From assembly GCA_009829735.1 (NCBI GenBank), contig CM020620.1, positions 1,863,447 to 1,927,446 of the forward strand: DNA of 64,000 nucleotides. The letters run 5' to 3'. The notes beneath the pieces were generated by a model that was given only the letters and a program-made list of their open reading frames with translations, was not told the origin of the DNA and did no database searches. This DNA is from Pyropia yezoensis. Lineage: Eukaryota > Rhodophyta > Bangiophyceae > Bangiales > Bangiaceae. Within the stretch, counting starts at the first letter, position 1. Each line of letters starts with the position of its first letter. Of this stretch, positions 50,825 through 60,201 are shown piece after piece. The position numbers and the translations under genes are program-made.

Positions 50825-53117
50825 GATTTCCCGTCAGGAACTTCTTTCCGTAACATTACCGACACGTGGCGGCAGCCAGGCAATGAGGTACAGAACCCCC
50901 CGAGATCCCGGCAAGTTCCCGCTTCTCGACTGCGACTTCTCTCTTGTCGTCCTGCGTCGCCCTCTGTGACCGCCCGTGCCACACCATCGTGCACAACGGC
51001 GGTGTTTCGTATCCACCCCGTCTCGGCTCTTTACTCCTGTCGTGACCCTCTCGCCCCCCTGCACCCCGCGCGGAAACGCGCCTCGTGGAGCTTTCTCCGC
51101 GCCTAGTTCCGCGACGGCAAGAGAGTGCTTTCTTGTCTAGCCGACACATGCACGTACAGCGTCGGTGACTACATCACCCGGGCTGATGCTCATTCGCGTG
51201 GTTGTGAGAGAGCTATGCTGTCCAGGATCGGGGGATCTCAGACAAGCTCGGGTGGGTCTGGGGGGGGCTCCCGCCGAACTATTGTCTGAAAGGAGAGGAT
51301 GGATCCGCGGAGTGCGGAAGAGGCCGCAAAGTACCAGAGGGAGGGGGGGGGGGGGGGGGGGGGAGGCAAGGAGACGGCGATTGAGAACGAGGGGAGGGTG
51401 CAGTTACATGGCAACGACCGGGTTGCGGGGTCGGACAAGGGTGCGATGGTGCACGTCACACAGTGGCAAATGGAGGCAATTAAGTGTTGAGATAGTCACG
51501 CAGTCCCTCCCAGAGCAGCAGGCAGGCACGCATTCTATCTCTCTGACGGGGTCTTTCGGAAAGTGACAGGTAATTCGCGGCGAAAGAATTTTCCGGGGTC
51601 CTTCCGCACAACACTGCCCGTCACCTCATCCAGGTTGACAGGATAGTGCACGCGGAAGCCACGGGACGCGTTGGTGACCACAGCCTCGAACAGGGGCACA
51701 AATGCGGCCAACAGGAGCTCCAGCAACCCATACAGTGGCGCGTTCAAGCAAGAAAGCAAGTGTCCCGCGATACACCTTGCCCTGCCCGTCGCCAGTAAAA
51801 ATAACACCAATCGAACGCGTGCCCGACTGCCCCAGACGAGACACCTCGTCCCGCGCCGCGCCAGTGTCAGCGGTCTCACATGAGCGATCAGCGATGAGCG
51901 TTGTCGCCTCCCTCTCACGTCTTCTCACGTGAGAGAGGGCTAGCGCCGCTTCACACTTGTGAGAGCGTTCCCTCCGATCACCTCACACGTGTGAGAGCGT
52001 TCCCTCCTCGCACTCTCCATTTCTCGGACGTGGATATGGCAGGGTTGGGCGCCGCAAGTCGCGTGGCGGAAATGACACCTCCCCAACACGCTGCCCTCGT
52101 CCCCCCCCCCCGCGCAGCGGGGCTAAGACCCGGTACCTTATATTCCGGGCCTGCACGTGCGCGCATTGTCAAATGTGTGTTTGCAGGCCCCCGGTGACCT
52201 GACGTCTCGGCGTTGCACGCTGTAAAAATTCACATTGCGTGCTTCGCACGCCACGGAATCAGAGAATCGTTGGACGGATAGCATATCTTGGTGCGCGGTC
52301 CGTGTTGCGCAGAACACGGAACCGGCGGCTGCATGCACAACACTTGCATGATGTGCCGGTTGGGGCGCACTCTGCGGGATGCCTGGTTGGCGATCTCCGT
52401 CGGAGAGAAGGACCCCGGTGACACGGCGCCGATCTGCAGGGCCAGCTGTACAAAGCCCGTGTTTTAAGGTGCGGAAAGGGAGGAACGGTGCATAAGCAAA
52501 TACGAAGCCTGCTCGCGGTCTGCAGTGTCTTGCGGCGAATGTGGATCAAATTGCAAATGCTCAAGATATCGGGGCAGCGCATCGGCAGAGCGCTGCATGT
52601 CAACATGCAAACATGCGCATTTTTCGTGAACGGCGACGTGCAGCATCTTGCTAGGAACATGCGTTTCCCGCCGGAGCAGCACGAATATGGCTGTTCTTTA
52701 TACGAGAAGGTACGCCTTATCGTCCTCATGAAGGTCGTCGAGGTGCGAGAAAAGAGCGTCAAGGAGCATGGTCGTAGCGCCGCCGTGCGCACTTTAGCAC
52801 GTGAAGATCGCCCTCTTCGGGGCCTGGGGGGGGGGCCTTGTAGTGGTTTTACGTACCTTAGGCGCGTAGCACCCATAACACACAGAGAAACAACCCACCA
52901 AGAACGCGGGGAGACCGGAGAGATACTGAACCGCCGACCGCCTGGCTGGTTCACGCGGGGATCGGCGACCAGGACGACAGTGTTCAAGCACACGCAAGTC
53001 TGTTTTTTTTCGAAGGGGGAAGCAACGCGCACCCCCACGCACACTCTTACCCTCTCTCACCCGCACCCAGCAACCCTCCACACCGGGCCACGTGCGGGCC
53101 AATCAAAACCCTCCAAC
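50825..53117. other. Transposon-debris region without intact genes
   Basis: Lower GC, with a poly-G tract at about 51,342-51,362 and two diverged 32-bp units around 51,953-52,006 (core gtgagagcgttccctcc). Minus-strand fragments at 51,535-51,928 look protein-like but lie in two frames (GVIFTGDGQGKVYRG in one; FEAVVTNASRGFRVHYPVNL in another), suggesting a broken coding sequence of unknown origin. Confidence 0.45.
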
Positions 53118-54704
53118 ATGTCCGGAGGGCCCCCTCCCCCACGGATCATCCTTGCCAGCGGGGCAGGAATCTCCAAGATACGAAGGAAGAGGAGCCTCGC
53201 CGGACGTCAGTGCCAACACTCAAGATCTCCCCAATCTCACAATCACGCAAAATACACAATCACAATCCAAACCCCAAATGCATCCCATCCCGGATCATTG
53301 ACCAAAGTCCAATTCTGGTCAGGGGAAATTCCCATACACTGGGAATCCCAATATGGGCCCCAGAACCAATGGCGACCTGGTCCCATCTCCATAGGAGGGG
53401 ACCTATCGGAAGCCAGTAAAATCCCGAGGGGCAAAATTGGCCCCGTCCTCCTCACTAGGAAGGTGGGCACAGGGGCACGACGCGATCTCTACGAGGTCCC
53501 CCCACGTGGAGGGCCCATTGGGTCCCTACACTTCCCACACCTCCAGGGGGTTGCGACCCGCTACCCAGACACCGGGGGAAAATATCCCTGGTGCTCAACG
53601 GGCGGTGGAGGCAATGCCACTTGGCAGCATGCCGTCCCCACCGCCGGATGTACCCATTCCCATGGGGGGGTGGATGACACTGGGTCAGCTCGGCCCCATG
53701 GTTTTCCCCCTTGGCCAGACAATCGTGGCCGCCCCCGTCGAGCAACAGGGGGGGATACGTGGAGACACCCCCTTCAAACCACCACCCAAGGGGTGCGGGA
53801 CGCAGCAAGGATAGTGCCTGTCGCCTCCCACGGCCCTGCCCACACAGGGTGGGGACATGAGGGGACTGGCTCTCATGGCGTCGCCGGGAGCGAGGGGTTT
53901 GGGGGCCTCCTGTGAACCCTCCTCAGCCCTGTGTTAGGGGGCCGAGGGGTAGAAGAGGGCCGCCTGCCCATCCGTGAGGGGTGGATCGGAGCGGGGGGGG
54001 TGGCAACGGGTGCTCGTGGCAAGGACGGCCACCGTCTCCTCCCCCCCTCGGCTCCACCTCGCTGCCACCGGTCTGCGCGCGTCCCCCTCTTCCTCACCCT
54101 AAGGATAGGGGTGGCATCCACGCACTTTCCCCCCTCGTCTCCTTCGGACAGTGGCCTGTCATGGCTACCCCGTCGGGGCAATCGGACCACATCGCCGCCA
54201 TGAGTGACGGCGGCGGACACGTATCCCCGTCGGCTCCTTCCTCCCCCCGTGGCCCTTCGGCCACGCAGATGCCACCCGCCGCTCCGGGCGACGTCTTGAT
54301 GGACGACGCCGGGAGTGGCCGGGGTGATGCCGGTCCGGCTTCGTCTGCAGAGGTACCTGCTCCACCGTTGGCGTACTCGGAGGGGCCTGGCCCCCTTCCT
54401 TCTTCCCTGCCGCTTCGGCGCGACTACCCGTCACCCCAAGGGTGACTTGCAGACAAGAAGTCAACCATCCCAAGCGTGGCGACCAGTTCCAGTATAAGGC
54501 TCAAGGCAAGGGCGTGGCTCAAGTCAAGGCAAGGATTATGGTCGAAGGCTCCCACAAGGATATCCCAAGGTGACCAAGGGACCTCCACAAGGGTGCCCGA
54601 TGGTGACACTTCATCTCTGCGCCCAAGTATCGGGTACTCTCGTCCGTGCCAGTGGCCCCTAGTGCACCCCGGAGCCATACTGGCACCGAGTTGCCAGTGT
54701 ATCC
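53118..54704. mobile_element. Degenerate left part of an old Ty3-like element interrupted by the 3.7-kb LTR element
   Basis: Contiguous, once the insertion at 54,705-58,406 is removed, with the integrase remnant at 58,774-59,405. By analogy with the other two elements it should contain the old element's antisense ORF and 3' LTR. A plus-strand ORF from ATG 54161 to 54445 (94 residues, acidic Ser/Pro/Ala) may be the start of a broken antisense ORF; longer plus-strand frames at 53,118-53,915 show no domain. No LTR pair found. Confidence 0.4.
54161..54445 (+). pseudogene. Possible truncated antisense ORF of the old Ty3-like element
   Basis: 94 residues from ATG 54161 (MATPSGQSDH), rich in Ser, Pro, Ala and with an acidic D-V-L-M-D-D-A-G patch. 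Its position, strand and composition match the N-termini of the antisense ORFs at 55,545 and 60,202, which also start acidic and disordered. No homology is claimed beyond that. Confidence 0.3.
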
Positions 54705-55173
54705 TGTGGCAAAAACCACATGCACACACGGCACCCAAGTTGGGGCGGTGTGCAAGGGCTGCCTCCCGTGTCGGGGGAACCGGAAGAAGTGCAAGTCGCA
54801 CACACTCTGTCGCTGTTGTGGGGCAAACCCCCCACGGACAAACAAGAGGATGGTGTGTGGTCCAACAGTTTCTTAGTCGGGACGGGGAAGCAGGGCCAAG
54901 CCCCGCTGTCCCTCCCCTTATCCCCCCAGGGTCCACTCAGAATCTCGCCACTCAGAATCTCCCACTCCAGCACCTGCCCACCGGGCCACACGAAAATTCA
55001 AGACGATAAATGCAGAAAACCCTCAAATCCAAGTTGGATTTACTACTAAGCTAACTATCCCAAACTTAGGGAATATGGACCCAAATGCAGGGGGAGGAAC
55101 GGGTCAGGCTAGTGGCCTGCCGCCCCTTGCATGGCACGTGTTGCCCCCCTACCTGGGGGTCAATACTGCCACA
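54705..55173 (-). repeat. 3' LTR of the 3.7-kb element
   Basis: TGTGGC...GCCACA. Contains on the plus strand a short Cys-rich frame (VCKGCLPCRGNRKKC, then SHTLCRCCG, ending near 54,876). Confidence 0.9.
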
Positions 55174-55544
55174 CTCCCCTCTCCTCAGTTCCGACCGACC
55201 CGGTCGGCCCTGCAAGGGGGCGTAGATACGCACATCGCGGCGCTGGGGGCGCAACTTGCTTTACCCCTGGTACGTCACGTAGACGTGGAGGCGGTCACGT
55301 TGACCGCCCCCCTCCTCAAGTTTGCACACTCGGCAGCTTGCTCTTATCGGTACTCACTTCACCACCACCAAACCATCCTCTTCACCTTACCCTGGGCCGC
55401 CCCACGCTGGGGAGGCCACCCATCAACCCGCGATCCGAGCCCCCCCCTCAACTGGAGGTGAGTCTCGTGCAGATGCAGCCGCGTTGTCTCTCCCTAACTT
55501 GGGGAGAGCCATGATGACCCAGGGGTTGGAGTCTGACTCCCTGG

Positions 55545-56915
55545 ATGAACGGATGGAGGATACATCCTGCGATGTGGCGCCCGCCGGGACTTCCGGCGGG
55601 GGCCCCGCGGTCGCTCCGGGGGATGGTATGCCCGCGTCACCCGGCGCTACTACCACGGTTGCTCGACCACTTCGGCTCCATCATGTTGACGGCTAGCCCG
55701 GACCACCTCGTGTTCGCCATGTTGGCAACCCAGTGGCTCCTCGAGATCATGTCGACCTGGGTGTCTTGTGTCCGGCGGCGGGGGATGCTCTGGCATCTAT
55801 CCCCCCGGCTTATCCAAGGTTTGGAGCAGCTCACCCCTCAGCCAGTTGCTGAGGGGTGCTCATCGGGACAGCTCACTCTACTCGAGGAGATGCTGCGCCT
55901 CCATAAACTCATCGAGTGGGAGAGCATCGAGCACAAGTTGCGCCGATCTTCCCGCGGGCCCAAGGACGATGGCACACTTCGCCAGTTCGTCTGGGTCGGT
56001 CGTGAACTTCACGACGGCCGTGTGGTACTTCGAGAGGGGTTGGGCATCGGGGACTACCCGTATGCCCCGGGGGTGGATCGCCACACCGCGCCTCCCCCGG
56101 ACAAGGCCATCGTTATGGCCGTGCCATCTCACGATGAGTGCATGACTCAACCCACTGCGGGGGCCCCGAGTAGGGGTCGCAGTTACTCTCGGGCTCCGCC
56201 AACTCGGCGAGCCCCTCCGCTTCCTCCTGTCCCACTCCAGCCGCACGGGGACGTCCCGATAAGCGTTGCTGTTGAGACATCCACCCCGGTGTCCCCCAAC
56301 TTGGGGGCCACCCTACTCACGGTCTACCCCAAGTTGGTACTGCCGGCCATGCCCTTGACCGCCGAGATGATGATCACCACGTTGGTGCGCACCATTTCTT
56401 GGTTGGCCACGTCGGCTGCAACCCTTCAAGTTTCCGAGACTCCTCAACTTGAGGAGCGCGTTCGTACTGCTGTGGCGACCGCAAGTTGCAAGTCGGTAGC
56501 GGGGTTCATGACTACCGAGGTGGCTCGTATTGGGTCGATTGTGCCCCAGCCGGCCCCACTTGGGCGCGGCAAGCGTCGGGCAAGCCGGGCATACTCGCCT
56601 CCTCGCCGTCGTCGCCGTCACTCACGGCGGTCTCCCTCCGTATCGGAAGACGAGTTGTCCTATTTCGTCTCGGAGTCTTCTACCCCGTCGGAAACGGAGT
56701 CTGTCCGGCATCTGCGTCGCAAACTTGCGCGCAAGACCAGGCAGAAGAGTAGCCACGGTCGGCGCCACTTGCGCGACCGTGAGGGGCGCGACGGTTCCGA
56801 CTTGGAGCCGCCGCCCCCTCCAACGAGTGGAGACCGTTATCGGCGTGGGTCTCGCCGCTCGCCTCCACGTGAGAGCGAGGGCCGTGGTGTTGGGGAGTCT
56901 AGCATGCGTGCCTAG
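55545..56915 (+). CDS. Antisense ORF of the 3.7-kb LTR element
   Basis: 456 residues on the strand opposite to the element, between the chromodomain remnant and the 3' LTR. The first ~30 residues are probably out of the ancestral frame: a neighbouring frame with ATG 55511 gives an acidic start (DERMEDTSCDVAPAG) resembling the start of the ORF at 60,202. The middle (~105-190) is helical: LTLLEEMLRLHKLIEWESIEHKL, then D-D-G-T-L-R-Q-F-V-W-V-G-R-E-L-H-D-G-R-V-V-L-R. This lines up by eye with the right-hand antisense ORF (W-R-T-R-V-G-R-G-E-V-Y-L-D). A Pro-rich stretch follows, then a hydrophobic helical part (~265-330). The C-terminal ~110 residues are Arg/Ser-rich (SPPRRRRRHSRRSPS), like a nucleic-acid-binding tail. 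No zinc knuckle or catalytic motif. Function unknown. Confidence 0.55.
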   Translation: MNGWRIHPAMWRPPGLPAGAPRSLRGMVCPRHPALLPRLLDHFGSIMLTASPDHLVFAMLATQWLLEIMSTWVSCVRRRGMLWHLSPRLIQGLEQLTPQPVAEGCSSGQLTLLEEMLRLHKLIEWESIEHKLRRSSRGPKDDGTLRQFVWVGRELHDGRVVLREGLGIGDYPYAPGVDRHTAPPPDKAIVMAVPSHDECMTQPTAGAPSRGRSYSRAPPTRRAPPLPPVPLQPHGDVPISVAVETSTPVSPNLGATLLTVYPKLVLPAMPLTAEMMITTLVRTISWLATSAATLQVSETPQLEERVRTAVATASCKSVAGFMTTEVARIGSIVPQPAPLGRGKRRASRAYSPPRRRRRHSRRSPSVSEDELSYFVSESSTPSETESVRHLRRKLARKTRQKSSHGRRHLRDREGRDGSDLEPPPPPTSGDRYRRGSRRSPPRESEGRGVGESSMRA

Positions 56916-57247
56916 TTGGCCGCTGCCTTTGTTGTGAGAGTGTGTGGGTTAGGGCTGCAGTTATAAACCACTTTGCGTACCACTTCGACTTGAAGCACTC
57001 TCTTCGTACTGTCACTTGGCCTTCGCTCACGTTGAGGGAGGGCAGGTATGGTCGATATCATTCCGGGCGCAGTTCGCCCGGACCTTCTCAGCCGAAGGAT
57101 CCTCCACGTGTCATTTTTGGCCTTATAGCCGAACCAACGCACCCTCAACATGAGGCGGTTAGTGTCCTCTTTCCACAACTTGCGAAATTCGTCCAAGAGG
57201 CGCTCAACTCGAACCCTCAACCTGGGTGGAACATCTTCCATGTTCAC
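56912..57247 (-). pseudogene. Chromodomain-like integrase tail of the 3.7-kb element
   Basis: Minus-strand frame with R-V-E-R-L-L-D-E-F-R-K-L and L-R-V-R-W-F-G-Y-K-A-K-N-D-T-W-R, the pattern of the chromodomain at the C-terminus of Ty3/gypsy integrases. The rest of integrase is absent. Its stop overlaps the 3' end of the antisense ORF tail-to-tail. Confidence 0.6.
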
Positions 57248-57937
57248 ATGGGGTCGAGGAGAGGCAGCCGGCTTGGCTTGGTGCTTCTCCTCTCCAGACT
57301 TCGGGTCGCTACTCGCGCCCGCATTGAGGGTGACCGCTACTACTGGTCCCTCATGTTGGTCGATATAGCCGAACTTGGCTCCCGATCAAAGATACTTTCT
57401 TTGAGGGTGGCGGGGGTAACAACTTGCTACGACCCCTGTCACAGGCTCGAGCCCATCACCGACGAGTGAAGGTCCGCCGTCCTCCACCCGCCTAGTCGGC
57501 GACGGCTCTATGCCGAAGTTGAATCCAACCCGAGTGGATCTCGCGGGGACAGTCCTCTCACCTTGGGACGTTCCCTTTGAGTATACCACCCGGTGGCCGA
57601 AGTGCGAACCACCGGTCCAAGGAAGACCCTCAGGGTGAACACCCGACTTGGTCGGGGTGGCATACCGCCCGCACCGATACCCACGGCCCTGCTGGCTGGA
57701 GTGCCTCTAGCACCTCCGCGACCCCAGGTACTCCCTGTGTCTGGCCAGTATTCAAAGGAGCCGGAGTAAAGTCGTCACCGGAGAGTTTCCCGAACGTCAG
57801 GAGGTCCGATCCAGCCGTGTTGGCTAACGATCCGCACGACACAGTCCAAGACCACCGTTCCTCTGAGACAGAGGGTCCCCTACACCCGGGTGAACCCGGA
57901 GGTAAAGTTTACCTCTGTCCCCTGCTGTTCCACCAAA
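57248..57937. other. Internal non-coding part of the 3.7-kb element
   Basis: Between the 5' LTR and the chromodomain remnant on the minus strand. The candidate primer-binding site lies at its right end (57,919-57,935). Short frames are present but none is recognisable; gag and the rest of pol appear to have been deleted here. Confidence 0.45.
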
Positions 57938-58406
57938 TGTGGCAAAAACCACATGCACACACGGCACCCAAGTTGGGGCGGTGTGCAAGGGCTGCCTCCC
58001 GTGTCGGGGGAACCGGAAGAAGTGCAAGTCGCACACACTCTGTCGCTGTTGTGGGGCAAACCCCCCACGGACAAACAAGAGGATGGTGTGTGGTCCAACA
58101 GTTTCTTAGTCGGGACGGGGAAGCAGGGCCAAGCCCCGCTGTCCCTCCCCTTATCCCCCCAGGGTCCACTCAGAATCTCGCCACTCAGAATCTCCCACCC
58201 CAGCACCTGCCCACCGGGCCACACGAAAATTCAAGACGATAAATGCAGAAAACCCTCAAATCCAAGTTGGATTTACTACTAAGCTAACTATCCCAAACTT
58301 AGGGAATATGGACCCAAATGCAGGGGGAGGAACGGGTCAGGCTAGTGGCCTGCCGCCCCTTGCATGGCACGTGTTGCCCCCCTACCTGGGGGTCAATACT
58401 GCCACA
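57938..58406 (-). repeat. 5' LTR of the 3.7-kb element
   Basis: Copy of 54705-55173 with one difference seen (cccaccccag here, cccactccag there). Confidence 0.9.
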
Positions 58407-58773
58407 TATCCGTCATGTGCAAGGCATGCTCGGGGTACCCCCGTGCAGCGGACGCCATGGAGGTCGAGCAAAAAAAATTCCGAACAAGATGTGCGGGAAG
58501 AGGGCGGCCTTTCGCCACCGTTCCCCGTCGTTGTCGACCCCCTCCACACCAACACCAGAGTGGATGCCACCGAAAAAGACACACCACCAACCTTTGGACC
58601 CGCGACCTCGCCGATAGTAGGCAAAGACCATACACGCTGTGCTACGCACAACTCCTCCTTTTCCGCTACACCCTGGGCGCCGCTAATGTTCATCTAATTC
58701 TGCAGCCATTCCCATTGGGAGCTGGTTGCTGTTCTTCTTCCTCCGAACCCCCTTGAAGAAATACTCTGCAGAC
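58407..58773. other. Old Ty3-like element, right flank of the insertion
   Basis: Starts with the TATCC duplication. Plus-strand frame has C-K-A-C-S-G-Y-P and KKFRTRCAGRGRP (Cys/basic), possibly the end of the old element's antisense ORF. No intact gene. Confidence 0.35.
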
Positions 58774-59405
58774 TTAGTCCCGTCCCTTGATTGGGAGCTT
58801 GTGCTTTCCCGCATACTTCAGCACAGCCGCTCGTCGCACATCCTTCTTGGGGTGCCAAGTATCCCCTTCGGGTCCGTGGCCAAACCAACGCACCCGAACG
58901 TCCAAGTCGGGCTTCCCTTCTTCGTCCTCCACCCACTGGTGGCCGACGATCTGTTCGAACACGTCCTTCCCCGGGGATTCCTCGGGGCATTCGTTGAACG
59001 CGTCCCGGGCTTCCCGAGCCCGCTTCCATACTGGATCCCCTGCCTTAGGCGGGGGAGCTCGAATGATATTATCTTTACTCTGAGCTTTCTCTTCCGTAGG
59101 TGTTTCAATAAGAAACCGTTGCCCGTCTGTGCGTAGCACCATATACGGTCCCTTCGTCCTAGACGACATTTTCGTCCGCCCCTTAGCATAGGACTTCACA
59201 TAAACCCAATCTCCATGAGACATAGTCTCTTTCTCTTGTTGAATACCCGCGTGTAGCACAATAGGGATCCGTCGCGCGTCCACTCTCAGGGAACACTCAC
59301 CAAGGGGGATCGGCACCAACGTCACCGGGAGGCCAAGGTTGCTGTCCTTGGAGCGCAAGCCACGGGACCAAGATGGGAGCCCAAATGGGAGGGGTTTGTT
59401 GTTCT
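58774..59405 (-). pseudogene. Ty3/gypsy integrase C-terminus with chromodomain (old element)
   Basis: About 210 residues without an ATG start, bounded upstream by a stop at about 59,407. Integrase GPY/F-like section: M-S-H-G-D-W-V-Y-V-K, K-M-S-S-R-T-K-G-P-Y-M-V-L-R. Chromodomain: V-F-E-Q-I-V-G-H-Q-W-V-E-D-E-E-G-K-P-D-L-D-V-R-V-R-W-F-G, then G-D-T-W-H-P-K-K-D-V. Chromodomains steer chromovirus-type integration to marked chromatin. The catalytic core is lost. Confidence 0.8.
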
Positions 59406-59614
59406 ACCTTGGCCGGCGGTGGATTCGCCACCGGCCCCCTCGTTATAAACCCTCGGAGACACTACTAACTACCCTCCACCCCAAGATGCAAGTCCCTCTG
59501 GTCATACGTAACTTATAGATACCGTGACCAGTACGAACTATCAAATTGAAAGTTAAGGGTTAGAAGTAGCCCCCCTGATATTAGGGTCACAATACGGACA
59601 ACCGTATTGCTACA
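59398..59614 (-). repeat. Possible 3' LTR of the right-hand Ty3-like element
   Basis: Ends GCTACA at 59,614 followed by tatcccccccttag, which on the minus strand is a polypurine tract abutting TGTAGC. A left end at about 59,398 (TGTTG) is only a guess, and the partner LTR is outside the window. Confidence 0.3.
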
Positions 59615-60201
59615 TATCCCCCCCTTAGATTCGGCCCGTCCTCGGGTCGAGTTGCATTCGGGGTACCGAATGTAAGTGGGTCGCGTGACCGTTTACCCGT
59701 CGGGTGGGGCTTTGCGCCCCGTCGCGACAGACACCCCTTTTCGAGGTTGTCTCAGGGGGGTGCCCCCCTTTGCGTGGTACACACACACGATCCGTTTTCC
59801 GGACCGTTAAATTCCCGATGCGGGTTGCTGTTCACGCCCCCCCTTTCCGAGGGGTGGTGCAAGCGGATCCGCCACCAGGTGCCTGGTGGTAGGGGGGCCC
59901 CTCTCGTGTGGACGATTGAGTGGGGGGCGGGGGCTGCCCGCGTTGCGTGGGGGCGGTTGGGGGTGACCCCCCTTGCTTACCCCGTGTGTGGGTGTGGCCC
60001 CGTCCCGCCCAGGTGCCTGGGTGGAGCGCGGCCGTAGCCCCGTGGGGCGCGGGTCGACCCGCGTGCCTGCGGCGCTTCTCGTGGCCGTTTGTGGTCATAA
60101 GCGCGGGTGTCCGCGCTTCCCTGGCTCGTCCCGGTTATCCCACCGTACCGGGTTGTAGCCGTCGACGGCTTGTGGGCGCGGGGGACTCCGCACCCGTTAT
60201 C
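59615..60201. other. Leader region of the right-hand antisense ORF
   Basis: The frame of the next ORF is open from 59,920 but has no ATG before 60,202. A candidate polypurine tract (minus strand) is at 59,615-59,628. No other feature recognised. Confidence 0.35.

Larger units (their letters stand above)
54705..58406 (-). mobile_element. Non-autonomous LTR retrotransposon with perfect 5-bp target duplication
   Basis: Two 469-bp LTRs (54705-55173 and 57938-58406, offset 3233 bp, one difference seen) start TGTGGC and end GCCACA. They are flanked by TATCC on both sides (54700-54704 and 58407-58411), a target-site duplication. On the minus strand, a purine tract CTGAGGAGAGGGGAG abuts the 3' LTR (55,174-55,188), and TGGTGGAACAGCAGGGG, two bases after the 5' LTR, is a candidate primer-binding site, so the element reads on the minus strand. 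Inside there is only a chromodomain-like remnant and a plus-strand ORF; no RT or RNase H. It must have depended on another element for mobilisation. Near-identical LTRs imply recent insertion. Confidence 0.9.

Noticed and set aside
52488..53915. 475-codon plus-strand frame
   Set aside because: First codon is not ATG, composition changes abruptly along it, and it crosses what look like unrelated debris segments; no domain found.
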